Below, piece after piece: positions 9,441 to 19,997 of a stretch of 36,207 nucleotides of DNA; position 1 is the stretch's first letter, and the number at the start of each line of letters is the position of its first letter. The stretch covers positions 1 to 36,207 of the forward strand of contig BLJB01000574.1 in NCBI GenBank assembly GCA_013423325.1, read 5' to 3'. Under the pieces are notes generated by a model, which saw only the letters and a list, made by a program, of their open reading frames with translations, ran no database searches and had not been told where the DNA came from. The DNA is from Usnea hakonensis. Lineage: Eukaryota > Ascomycota > Lecanoromycetes > Lecanorales > Parmeliaceae. The position numbers and the translations under genes were made by a program.

Positions 9441-12400
9441 GAATCCGCTAAACTCCCGATAAGATAGGGCTTAGACTCGTGCTATTCGGTCTATATAATA
9501 CCTGACCGTTCAGTGTTTAAAACATATGCTCTTACTTCTAGCGATAACTACCGGCTAATTGGGGGAATTAGGGGATTCCTCAAGCCAGTTAGTAAAGGTA
9601 AAATTAAAATCAAAATTAATATCGGCGGCCAACATCGTCTTCTAATCCTCGACGACGTTCTCCATATCCCTAGCCTACCTATAAACCTGATTTCTTAGGG
9701 TAAGCTGATGCGATCAGGCTACCCGATAAAAATCGTTCCTAGGGGAATCGAGATCGGGATAAGGGGAATCACTGCCTGGCTTATTAATAATAATATCTAT
9801 CGGTTTAATATATAGGAGGATAAGCCCAAGCAGCTTACCATATCGGTTCTAGTACTAAAGTAAGCCTCTAAGTCTCGTTTATCCCCGAAGCAGAAATCCC
9901 GCTCGGCCATAGTGGCCGCTAACCCCATTGGAGGCCCTATTATCTCACCCGTACCTGTCAGAAAGCGTTCCTATAGCTCCCGCTATAAGTCCGACTCTAG
10001 TATTAGCTCCGTATCCAGTTACGATAGCTCAGATTCGGAGTCAACGTCGGATTCAGATTCAGATTTAGATTCGAACCCCGACTCTATAATTTCTGACTAT
10101 AAAGATAGGCCGCGGAAGAAACAGAAGCGTAAGCCTAATCCTAAGACTATAGCTTATTACTATTGCTATCTAGGGTACTCTAGGGACGTACAATAGCTCG
10201 AATATTACGGTATCGACCTATCTAAAGAAGTTGTAGATAAGGCACCTTGTATATCTTACGCTATTAAGAAGATATAGCAGGTAAGGTATACTTCTTATAT
10301 TCGCCCTAGTAGACGATATTTAGACCTTATCTATAGTAATCTCGGCTAGATAGAAGAAACTAAGCTTAGTTTTAAATACTTTATTACCTTCCTAGATAAC
10401 TATACGAAAGTCTCTAAGGTAGAAGTCCTCCGCTCTAAAGACGAGGTATTCGCTATATTTCGCTATTACCTTATACGCAACGAAAGAGGAGACTTCCGGT
10501 ATAATAGACTACGAATAGACTGGGGTAGTAAGTACTCTAACTACGAGTTTAACCGGTTTCGTAGTAATAGTGGTATCGTATAGGAGCCTACTATCCTAAG
10601 TAACCCTAAATAGAATAGCTCCTCGGAAAGACTTAACTAGGACCTAAAGGGTTATATCTTTATAGTGATAGAAGAGATAGGTCTCTCTATAGAATACTGG
10701 CCTTAACTAATAATAGTAGCTAGCTACTTACGTAATCGTCGCCCTACCTAGAGCCGCAAGCTAACCCCCTACGAAGCTGATACTGGTATACAGCCAAAGC
10801 TAAAGCATCTTCGTCCTATTGGCTCCTATGGCTGGTACCTCGCTCGGAAGCCTAGTACTAGCTAGAAAACTAGTCAGGATCGTACTATTACCAAGAGTCC
10901 GGCTAGGCTTCTAGGATATAAAGGGGATCGGATCTATAAGATGCTACTAGAAGACGGAAGGACCTTTCGTATATCTTAGATAATATAGGGGAAGATTCCA
11001 TCTAAATTCCTTCGCGTTAAGCAGCTACAGCCTCCCCTAGTAGGGGATATATCGCCGCCGTTATTAGTAACGCCGTCGACTTAGCCTAGGAAAGGCTTAA
11101 TACCTACTACCGCGGATCCTTAAATTATTACTATAGAAGACGAACCTACTCCTACTCCTACTCCTACTTCTATCCCTATAGCCTCTACTACGCTAGTACT
11201 AACGCCTATTAGTACTCCACTAATACTAAGCTTGGTAAGCTCAAGCTTAGAATTACCTAGACCTCTCACGAATTACCCTAAACTACGATATCGTAATCTC
11301 TTACCAGACCCCCTAGCCTTACTTATATCTATTATCCGGGAATCCCACGAGCCTAAGAGTTTTGATAAAGCTGTCTCGAATAATAACCCTAATAGTAAGG
11401 ACTAGGAAGCCACCACGGAAGACGAGATTAACTCGTTGATAGAAAATAGGATATAGGAGCTAGTAGACTATCCATCGGACCGTAAGCCCCTAAGAGGTAA
11501 GTAGGTATTTACCCTAAAATAAGGCCCTAAAGGAGAAGTCACTTGGTATAAGGTACGCTAGGTAGTACTAAGATACTCTTAGTATAAAGGCTTAGATTAT
11601 AATAAGACTTTCGCCTCGGTTATTAAGCCTATAAGCTATAAGGCCTTATTTGCTCTTATAGCGGCTCTGGATTAGGATCTAGAGTAGATAGATATTAAAA
11701 CCGCCTTCCTATATAGAGTAGTTAAAGAGGTTATTTATATAATATAGCCTACCGGCTTTAAGTTAAAGGAATATCCTAATAAGGTCTATAAGCTTAATAA
11801 GGCCCTATATAGTTTAAAGTAGTCCCCCCGTATATAGTATAATACCTTCTCCGACTTTATAAAGGAGTAGGGACTCTACCCTATTAATACTAACTATAGT
11901 ATATTTACTAATAGCCGTATAGGCACTATCGTAGTACTCTACGTAGATGACGTACTTGTAACTGGCCCTAGTCGGGGAGATATCCAGCGTATTAAGGATA
12001 CTCTTAATACTCGGTTTCGTATAACTAACTTAGGGCCTTATACTTACTACCTAGGGATAATAGTGACTCGAGATAGAGCTAAGAGAACTATCCGCCTTAG
12101 ATAGGCTAGGTATATTAAACGTATACTCCGCGATAATAGTATATAGGAGGCTAAGCTAGTCTCTACTCCTATAGAGACTTTAGCTAAATACGAACTAGTA
12201 GAAGATAGTTATTAGGCCGCTTAGAAGGATAAAACCCGCTACTAATCAGTAGTAGGATCTCTTATATACGTAATACTCGGGACTCGACCGGATCTAGCGT
12301 TCGCTATCTCGGTGGTTAGTCGTTATATATATAATCCGACTAAGAAGTATTAGGGGGCCGTTAAAAGGATCTTTACGTATCTCAAAGGGACTATTAATAT

Positions 12401-12905
12401 AGAACTAGTTTTTTAGGGTACTCTTTCGGACTTGATTAGCTATACGGACTCCGACTAGATAGGTAATACTACCACTCGTCGCTCTACTTCCGGCTATATG
12501 TTTAACGTGGGAAGTGTAGTAATTAGCTAGTCCTTTAAGCGTTAAGCCACTATCGCTCTCTCTACGTGTGAAGCTGAGTATATTGGCTAAACGCAAGCCA
12601 CTAAGGAAGCAATCTGGTTGCGGAGCCTTCTAACGTCCCTACGCCTTAGTAATGCCCTGGAAATAGTTATTATCTACGGTAATAACTAGGGGGCTATTGC
12701 ATTATTAAAGGACCTAAGATCTTACGGTCGGACTAAGTATATTAATATTACCAACCACTTCTATAGGGAGAAAGTAGCCGATAAATTAGTAGCCTTTAAA
12801 TATACTCCCACTGATTTGCAGGTCGCTAACGGATTAACCAAGGCTCTTTCTAGGGATAAGTTTAAGGTATTTCGTGAGGCTATTGGCCTAAGACGGCCGA
12901 ACTAA
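9441..12905 (+). pseudogene. Copia-1 pol: protease, integrase, RT, RNase H
   Basis: A single frame with in-frame TAA/TAG only. Protease: D-S-C at 9474-9482 (the usual site is D-S-G/A) and I-L-D-D-V-L-H-I-P at about 9645-9673. A Ser/Asp-rich acidic stretch with a K/R cluster follows (9975-10135). Integrase core: D-L-I-Y-S-N at 10322-10340, K-Y-S-N-Y-E-F near 10531-10551 and S-S-E-R-L-N at 10619-10636 give D-D-E. RT: I-D-I-K-T-A-F-L at about 11690-11713 and Y-V-D-D at 11940-11951. RNase H: Y-T-D-S-D near 12441-12455 and C-E-A-E-Y-I-G at 12567-12587. It ends at TAA 12903-12905. Domain order and length are normal for copia; only the RIP stops disable it. Confidence 0.92.
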
Positions 12906-13659
12906 CGACTAGATAGCGTATAGGAGCTATTCGCCCTTTCTAACCCTTATCCACTATTAAGATTAGCCTATAATTTACCCTTCCTAGACCTTCTTCTTAG
13001 GTACACTGTCGCCATTATCGTCGTCCCCTCTCAGCGCCTTGAATACTAAATTACCTGGTCTCTTGGTACCAAATCAGTCCCATTGACTGGTCTGGATGAT
13101 TCGGCTCATTAGTCTTATTGACTGGTCTATGCTCGGTAGACTTTCCCCTTATGTCTTTTCTCTTTGCTGCCAACTGCTGATCAATCCTTTTCTTTTCCTC
13201 CCTGGAGTTGATTCTAACTGCCAGTATGTGGGGGCCTTTTGACCCGCCTTATACGGGTCCTTGCAGTACCGTCTCGGCGCCAAAGCATTACTTCCAGCCT
13301 CGTAGCCACTTACCTGGCTACTATTTAGCCACTGTAGCTACTATAGCTACTCGGAACATTCCTTATATAGTGCACGGACCCCCACATATATCCTCCGACC
13401 TCGTTTTGCTTGAAATTTGGTGTGTACTTGCTGGATGTCGAAAAAGATTTTCAAATAACCGTGTTTTTTGCGAAAAGTGGAAAGTTTGTGTGGTGACACC
13501 GTTGCGGGATTAAGTACCGAGCCATTGTATGGCGCAATGCTTACTACTATGTTGTCGCATTACCTCTGCTACCCTGATATTACCGTCGCATGGTATGGAG
13601 TTGATGTGGGAGTTGGAATTTGATTTTTTGGAAGAAGAAATGCGCTCGAGTGGGAGTAT
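12906..13659 (+). other. Copia-1 3' non-coding region, largely unRIPed from about 13000
   Basis: About 750 bp between the pol stop and the 3' LTR, longer than in most copia elements. From about 13010 CA and TG are common again. It includes ATTGACTGGTCT twice (13082-13093, 13119-13130). An open frame at 13208-13513 has no recognisable domain and I treat it as chance. Positions 13384-13484 match the 3' region of copia-2 in the same element-relative orientation. The polypurine tract before the LTR is probably within GGAAGAAGAAATGCG (13629-13643) or GAGTGGGAG (13648-13656). Confidence 0.7.
13384..13484 (+). repeat. 3'-UTR block conserved between copia-1 and copia-2
   Basis: ACATATATCCTCCGACCT, TTTGGTGTGTACT, TTTCAAATAACCGTGTTTTT and AAAAGTGGAA occur here in order and, reverse-complemented, at about 25850-25956 in copia-2. 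A RIPed version lies at about 33515-33615 in copia-3. The flanking UTR sequence differs between the families. The function is unknown; RNA packaging, 3'-end processing or plus-strand priming would fit the location. Confidence 0.7.
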
Positions 13660-13791
13660 CAAAATAGGAAGGTTTGCCGAGTCACGTGACCTCGTCACGT
13701 GACCTTGGCGCCTTGGCATTTNNGCACATTTCTTGTGCTTCCACAATGAATCAACCAATAAAACAAGTGTTCCACATACCTACTTTCAACA
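13660..13791 (+). repeat. Copia-1 3' LTR
   Basis: From TATCAAAATAGG to CTTTCAACA. The first TG has become TA and the rest is unmutated, the mirror image of the 5' LTR, where only the inner end changed. NN at 13722-13723 lies at the same place as in the 5' LTR. Short minus-strand frames over this end are chance. Confidence 0.93.
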
Positions 13792-14019
13792 ATATAGGCC
13801 TAAGATTATAGAGTTAACGCTATACTAAGCGTTAGAGAATAGATAATATTAGTAATAATAAAATCGGCCCTAATTTATAGTTTACGAATATATATAATAA
13901 TATAGTTAATAATAATACTATTTTATAATCTACTAATAATAATATAGAGAATAAGTATAATAATAAAATATCTTAATTATTATAGATTATTATAAATAGT
14001 AAAAATATAAGTAGTAACC

Positions 14020-14335
14020 TCTACTTTTTTTAATACTATCTCTACTTAATCTCTACTTTTTTTAATATAATCTATACTTTCTTTAATACTACCTCTACTT
14101 AATCTCTACTTTTTTCGATATAATCTATACTTTTTTTAATACTATCTATACTTTCTTTAATATAATCTATACTTTTTTTAATACTATTTATATTTAATCT
14201 ATACTTTCTTTAATATTACCTATACTTTTTTTAATATAATATCTACTTTTTTTAATATTATCTATACTTTCTTTAATACTATCTATACTTTTTTTAATAT
14301 AATATCTACTTTCTTTAATATAACCTCTATATATT
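14020..14335 (+). repeat. Degenerate minisatellite of about 21-22 bp
   Basis: About 14 imperfect copies of TAATACTATCTATACTTTCT-type units, alternating TTTTTTTAATA and TTCTTTAATA. The array lies in the N-terminal part of the transposase remnant. It stays open apart from TAA in the frame of that protein, so it may once have encoded a repetitive Phe/Gln/Tyr-rich segment. Confidence 0.75.
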
Positions 14336-14561
14336 ACTAATATCTCCCTTCTAGAATATTATTACTATTACGAATAACCTACTAGAAGTTATTAAGTATA
14401 TATTATTAAATAATCTACTTCTTACTACCTTAGAAGTAGAAATAGATAAAAATAATACTATAATTAATAATATTTTAAAGGATAATATTATAAATAATAA
14501 TACTATTTTAGTTTAGTTATTTAAGTTACCTTAAAAAGATAATTTTAATAAATTTAATAAT

Positions 14562-14708
14562 ATTAATAAGCTTATTAGGGATATTAATAAGGTTACTAGG
14601 GACGTTAATAAGATTACTAGGAATATTAATAAGCTTTCTAGAAAGGTTAATAAGATTACTAGAAATATTAATAAACTTATTAGAAAGGTTAATAAGCTTA
14701 CTAGAATA
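14562..14708 (+). repeat. 21-bp repeat encoding seven heptads (coiled coil)
   Basis: Seven tandem 21-bp units, each decoding to a seven-residue unit of the form (I/V)-N-K-(L/V/I)-(T/S/I)-R-(D/N/K). Hydrophobic residues at positions 1 and 4 make a regular a/d heptad, so the ancestral protein would have a coiled coil of about 50 residues. The frame is that of the transposase remnant on both sides. Confidence 0.8.
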
Positions 14709-16790
14709 TTCTTTATATTTATTTCTATATTTATATTACCTCCCTTATATTATTTATTAATTATTAATCTATTAAATAAGGTCCTCTATAATAGAGCTAA
14801 AAGACCGTTAAATATATTTATTATAATTATAGATATATAGTATAAGATATCTAGACTTAATTATTAAAGATTATTAGAGATTCTAGAATTATTAGATAAT
14901 ATTAGTATTTTAAAAGGTTTTCCCTATATTATATTAACCTTAAAAAGATAAATTCAATTATAGCTTCTATTAATAAAATTATAATAATAAAAAATTAATA
15001 TAATATAAAAGTAACTTCTAATATAAAGGAAAATAAAGCTAGCTAATATAATATACTTTTTTAACTCTATCTATTTATTTAAGATTATATTATTATTTAT
15101 ACTTTACTTAAAATTATATACTAGAATAGCTATTTTTATAGATAAGCCTTTTAAGCTCTATTATTCTTTAATATAAATATTATTAATTAAAGCTTATTCT
15201 AGAGACTATATATATTATCTTAATAATTAGAGATAATAGAAATTACTAATCTTTCTATTAAATATAATATATTATTACTATTAGAAGGTCGATTATTTCT
15301 ATTAAAAAAAATATAAATTCTTTATAGTATAGATTATTATAATTAGTAGAGATAGAATAAGAAATATAAATATATAAAATAATTTTAAACTTCTAGCTAA
15401 TCTACTCTATATTGCTACTATATTTAATCTTAATATATTAGATTTTCTAATAATACTAGCGAATTCTACTATTTAGAAGTTATTTCTATTAGATAAAATA
15501 TTATATTTATCCCTATAATAAATCTATACTAGAAAAGCTAATATATACTTTAATTATTAATATAAGACTTAGTTAATAAATTAAATATATATAACGCGTT
15601 TTATTATTTATAATTTATAGAATTCTAAGATATCTAGTACTCGACCCCTAATATTATTAGTATTAATCTGGGGAGTACTAGAGTTAAGTATTTATAGTAG
15701 AGACTTTCTAGCTAATTTTACTATTTTAATATACTTATCTATATCTCTATTAACCTTTATTAACGCGTTTAGTTTATATAGAAATATATATTAATTATTT
15801 ACTAAAATTTATATTATTATAGCTAGCCTTAATTAATAAAAAAGAAAGTAGAGAGTAAATATTCTATCTCTAGCTCTTAATCCTTATATTAGTAATTTTA
15901 TAGATATAATTAGAATATTAGAACCTAGTTTAGTAATATTAGACTAAGATATCTATATTAATATTAATAATATTAATACGTTCCTTTATATATTTACTAT
16001 AGTATATATTAATATAAAACTAATACTAACTCTATCTAGACTTTTACTAGTAATATAAAGTAGTAAAATAAAAGTTCTACTATAATATTCTCTATTATAA
16101 ATAGAGGTTATTCTAAATATCTAGTAACTAAAAAGTAGAAAGCGAACTTAACTTTTAATATAATATTTAATATATAATATTATTATCGAGTTTTATATAA
16201 AAGGATTAAAGGAGATAATTTATTAAATAGTACTAAATTCTTTTAAAGAATAGATATAAAAGTATAATAAACCCTACTTATTTCTATTATATTAGTACTT
16301 AATATTATATAGAGTAGATCTAGTAATATAATATATTTTAAGTTTACTAGTATTATAAAATAGGCTTAATATATACTATTTAAGACTATTTTTATTAAAG
16401 ATATTCTAAGCTTACTATAATTTCTCTAAATAGCGCTAACTCTAAAATTATATATAGCTAGTACTAATATTTATTATACTAAATTACGTAGTTTCCCCTT
16501 TTCTTCTAATTAGAGTAGATTATAGTTACTAAAATTTTATCTAAATAGCTACTATATATAAGAGTATAGATAACTATTAATTATTTATCTATTACTATTA
16601 TAAATATAGTTATAATTAGAATATATTAACCCGCTTTATTTTAGAGTAATAGAGGTTACTATTTTATCTATTTTAGACTTTAAGCCTATTAATATTATTA
16701 TTTTCTATTATATAATAATAGCGAAATATAATATAGTCCTTTTATTATAGAATCTTAGTAATTAAGAAGATATTACTAAAATATTATTAT

Positions 16791-16944
16791 TGTTATGATA
16801 GTATCACTGGGAATGGGAAAAGGCCCACCACCGTTACCAAGAATGGAAGGACCCACCGGGGACCTACTGTATCTAGAGATTTCGTAGTTAAAAAATATAG
16901 ACTTCTTATACTACCTTTTTTAAGATCTACTAGCTACCTTAATA
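16791..16944 (+). repeat. 5' LTR of the gag-only element
   Basis: 154 bp. Positions 16791-16864 retain CA/TG (CACTGGGAATGGG, CCACCACCG). From 16865 on, every difference from the 3' LTR is C-to-T or G-to-A in this copy. It ends CTTAATA, where the other LTR has CTTAACA. Confidence 0.9.
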
Positions 16945-17219
16945 ATTAGTAGTAACTCCTCTAGATATTTAAAAAATATAGGAGTTATTTTTTAAATATT
17001 ACTCTAAAAACTCTAAAGATCTATAGTATTTCTATAGTCTTACTATATTTAAAGATATAATAGAGATTACTTAAATAATAATCTATAATTACTAGTACTT
17101 ACTAGTAGTTCTAGTATTTACTTTTTAATTATATTATTCTAAGGATTTACGTATATCTAAGATTACTAGTATTTACTAGAGTCCTAATATTTACAATATT
17201 TACTTTTCGGGTATTATTA

Positions 17220-19560
17220 TAGTCTATAAATAATTCTCGAATGTTACTATACTTACGAGCTAACTATTATAATTCTAAATAAGATAGAGAATATATAAGA
17301 AGAATCCTCTAAGGTCATTAGTAAATATCTAGTATTATAGAATACTATAGTAAATATTATTATAAAATAAGTAGAAGAAATATTAGGAATCTAATCCTTA
17401 TCTTTAGGAAATACTTAATATATTAAAAATATTTATTAGCGAGATTATATTACTATATTTATAATTATTAGTAGACTAGCTAAAAAGAACCTAAAATATA
17501 ATAATAATCTTATTTATAGGACTCTAATAAATTTTAATATAAGGGCTATTTAAGCTATATATTATCTTCTATTAGATTCTAAAAGGAAGACCTATTAGTA
17601 ATTAATAGCTATTAGATATTAAATCCTCTATTTATATATTAGGGGATCTAGATATCTTTAAATCCTAGATCTTATAGCTAAAAGATAGACTAGGTAAATT
17701 AGAAGCCCTCGATCTTTTATTAGAATTATTAGAAGAAACTTTTTCTACTTATTAAAATATCTTTATATAATAAAGATCTATACTAGAAAGATTTATATAG
17801 AAACTACGATATCTCTAAAAAAGATCTATATAGAAACTATAATATTTTTAGAAAAGATTTATTTAGGAATTAAGATATCCCTAACTCTTTCTATATTTAT
17901 ACTAATAATCTATACTAATTAAATTAGAAAAAAATTAATAACTAGTAAATTTTAGAAGATAAATTAAATATAGTATAGAATAGAGTAGATTATAATAATT
18001 AATTTTATTACTAGATTTAGTTTTAATTAACTCTTTAACTCTTTTTAGCCCCCGCCTTAAAGCTATTAAGATAATACTTATAGCTAATCTATATTTATTT
18101 AATCTTTTAGCTCTTTTTAGCCCCCGCCTTAAAGCTATTAGAATAGTATTTATAGCTAATCTATATTTAGTTAACCCCTTAGCTTTTTCTAGTCCTCGCT
18201 CTATAGCTATTAAAATAATATCTATACTATATAACCTATTTTTATACTACTAAAAAATAAGATAGTCTATAAATATAATAGAAAATTATTAGATAATAGA
18301 AAATTACTACTAAAAAGAGGAACTTAAATATTTTTAAATAAGATTTATCTAATAAGAGGAGTAACTTTATAGAAGTTAGAATCTAGATCCTAAACTAGAA
18401 TTTATCCCTAAAAAAAATTAATAATTATAATTAATATTCGGGTATAATAATCCCTAAAACTTTTATAATTATAATTTTCTAAATTACTAAGCTTATAATT
18501 CTTTATAATCCTAAATTCGAGATAGTTAAGAATATAACCTCCTAGATATTTTTTATATATAGAAGTAGTCTTTAAAATATTAAATACTATATTCTAGAGA
18601 TATAATAATATTTAATCTCTAGAAGTATATTACCGCCTTTTTTATTTAACGCTTTTATTATATTATAGAAATTAAAGGGGATAAAGTAATACTTTGAATT
18701 TTATCTATATATCTTAAAGATAACGCCCTAAAATAGTATAATAGACTATTAACTAAAGTTAGACTAGAGATAAATAGTAACTTAGAGATCTAGAAAAACG
18801 AACTTCTCCGAGAATATAAATTTAATAGATTTAAATTAATATATAAAGTAGAAAAGATAACTTTTTATTTTAATAATTCCTTAATTTTACTTAGTTAATA
18901 TCTAACTAAAAAATTAAATTATTTATATAATATAAAAATCCTTAATAAAAATATAATTATTAAATATCTATAATAGGGTTTAGATATAAATCTAGCTCTT
19001 ATAACCCCTATATAAGAAGATAAGGATATTATTAAAAATTTTAATTATCGGGTATATAATAATAAGACTATTACTAAATATATATATAATTTAAATAAAT
19101 ACTAAAGATCGAATATCTTAATAATATCTATAAATATTAAGATTTAACGGGTCTTTAGAAATCTAACTACTAAAAAACTAGTCGAATTAGTTAAGAATAA
19201 AGCTAAATCTAAGAAACCTCTAGAAGCTTTAAAAAATAAGAATAATAATTATTATCTAAAAAGATCTCTACCTCGTTTTTATTATTATTATTAAAATAAT
19301 TATTAGAATAATAATTATAACTAATAAAATTAGAAAGTCCTAAAAATTAATTCTAATAAAATAGATTAAAATAAATTCTAGAGTAAAAATAAGAAAATAG
19401 ATTAGAATCTAAATAAGAATAATCTTAAGAATAATATTAATATATATAATCTAGATATATATACTATATTATAAACTTTAGTAGAAAAAGAGAGCTAAGA
19501 GAAAGGGTCTAGAGATTTTTAATTAATAATTAAAATTTTTTAGAATATAACTCTACTATT
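17220..19560 (+). pseudogene. Gag-like protein of the gag-only element, RIP-broken
   Basis: Limits are approximate. The N-terminal half is repetitive and includes three 72-bp tandem units at 18039-18250. Positions 18650-19080 decode to a helical retrotransposon-gag pattern (…L-K-D-N-A-L-K-W-Y-N-R-L-L…, then E-I-W-K-N-E-L-L-R-E-Y-K-F). After 19260 follows a Tyr/Asn/Gln-rich segment (ancestrally P-R-C-Y-Y-C-like), where a zinc knuckle would stand, and a Lys/Asn/Gln-rich tail. All stops are TAA/TAG. No protease motif could be assigned with confidence. Confidence 0.6.
18039..18250 (+). repeat. 72-bp tandem repeat, three copies
   Basis: Units begin at 18039, 18111 and about 18183. They share CTCTTTTTAGCCCCCGCCTT and AAAGCTATTA, then TATAGCTAATCTATATTTA. 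72 bp is 24 codons, so the repeat keeps frame within the gag-like protein. The third unit is more diverged. Confidence 0.85.
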
Positions 19561-19838
19561 AGTAGAAAGTTATAAATATTCTTAATAGAACTAGAAAATA
19601 ATATTATATTAATAGCTATTACTATTTCTCTTATTACTTAATTATCTATTATAAATTTATAGTACTTAAAAAAAATAGGGTTATTATTATTATAGAATTC
19701 TTTTAAGATTATTATTATTATATATAGTATCTAATAATTATTAAATCTACCCCTAGTATTTATAGTTCTTTAAGTTATTCAAGTTTTTACTACCTCTAGC
19801 GTTTATAAGGACGTGAGAATTTTTTTATAGCGGGGAGA

Positions 19839-19992
19839 TGTTATGATAGTATCACTAGGAATAGGAAAAGGCCTACCACCGTTACCAAGAATAGAAGGAC
19901 CCACCGGGGACCCACTGTATCTAGAGATTTCGTAGTTGAAAAATGCAGACTTCTTACACCACCTTTTTTGAGACCCACCAGCTGCCTTAACA
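19839..19992 (+). repeat. 3' LTR of the gag-only element
   Basis: 154 bp. The mutated half is the 5' (inner) one: TAGGAATAGGAAAAGGCCTA up to ATAGA at 19895. From about 19896 to the end it retains CA/TG (TTGAAAAATGCAGAC, CCACCAGCTGCC). This is the mirror pattern of the other LTR. Confidence 0.9.
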
Positions 19993-19997
19993 ATTAT

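Larger units (their letters stand above)
6378..13791 (+). mobile_element. Copia-1: full-length Ty1/copia LTR retrotransposon, RIP-inactivated
   Basis: 7,414 bp between two LTRs of about 131 bp that begin TG(T/A)TCAAAATAGG and end with (C/T)AACA. The 5-bp target duplication ATATA is at 6373-6377 and 13792-13796. The order is 5' LTR, primer-binding site, gag, protease, integrase, RT, RNase H, 3' non-coding region, 3' LTR. Integrase before RT is the copia order. The coding part has dozens of TAA/TAG stops and cannot act by itself. It sits inside the transposase remnant whose frame resumes at 13797. The outer ends of both LTRs are almost unmutated. Confidence 0.93.
13797..16790 (+). pseudogene. 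Large tnp2/Plavaka-like transposase remnant, part 1
   Basis: Probably the DDE transposase of a CACTA/Plavaka-type (CMC) DNA transposon, broken by RIP. From 13797 to about 16015 one frame (codon starts divisible by 3) has only TAA/TAG stops. After an A-run at 16013-16020 the clear frame is shifted. Family-like patterns in order: D/N-A-F-S-L-Y-R-N-x-Y near 15765-15795; L-N-P-x-x-S-N-F at about 15877-15900 (family L-G-P-H-G-S-N-F); after the shift, the R-Y-H-H-E-like segment near 16180; T-H-F-K-F (family D-P-x-H-S-E) near 16330; L-R-S-F-P-F at 16484-16501; and F-K-P-I-N-I-I-I-F before 16720. Before these lie Asn-rich sequence, a minisatellite and a heptad array. I recognise the family from memory of fungal proteins, so the name is tentative. 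It continues at 19998. Confidence 0.55.
16791..19992 (+). mobile_element. Gag-only LTR retrotransposon (non-autonomous, 3.2 kb)
   Basis: Two 154-bp LTRs (TGTTATGATAGTATCAC … CTTAACA), a 5-bp duplication ATTAT at 16786-16790 and 19993-19997, and a purine run AGCGGGGAGA just before the 3' LTR. The 2.9-kb interior decodes as gag-like protein with a degenerate Cys-rich motif. I find no integrase, RT or RNase H. It therefore resembles the TR-GAG/LARD type that moves using another element's polymerase. Deletion of pol from a gypsy parent is an alternative. Confidence 0.8.

Noticed and set aside
13208..13513. 101-codon open frame in the copia-1 3' region
   Set aside because: It lies between the pol stop and the LTR. 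The part shared with copia-2 is conserved as nucleotide sequence, and the frame is not kept there.
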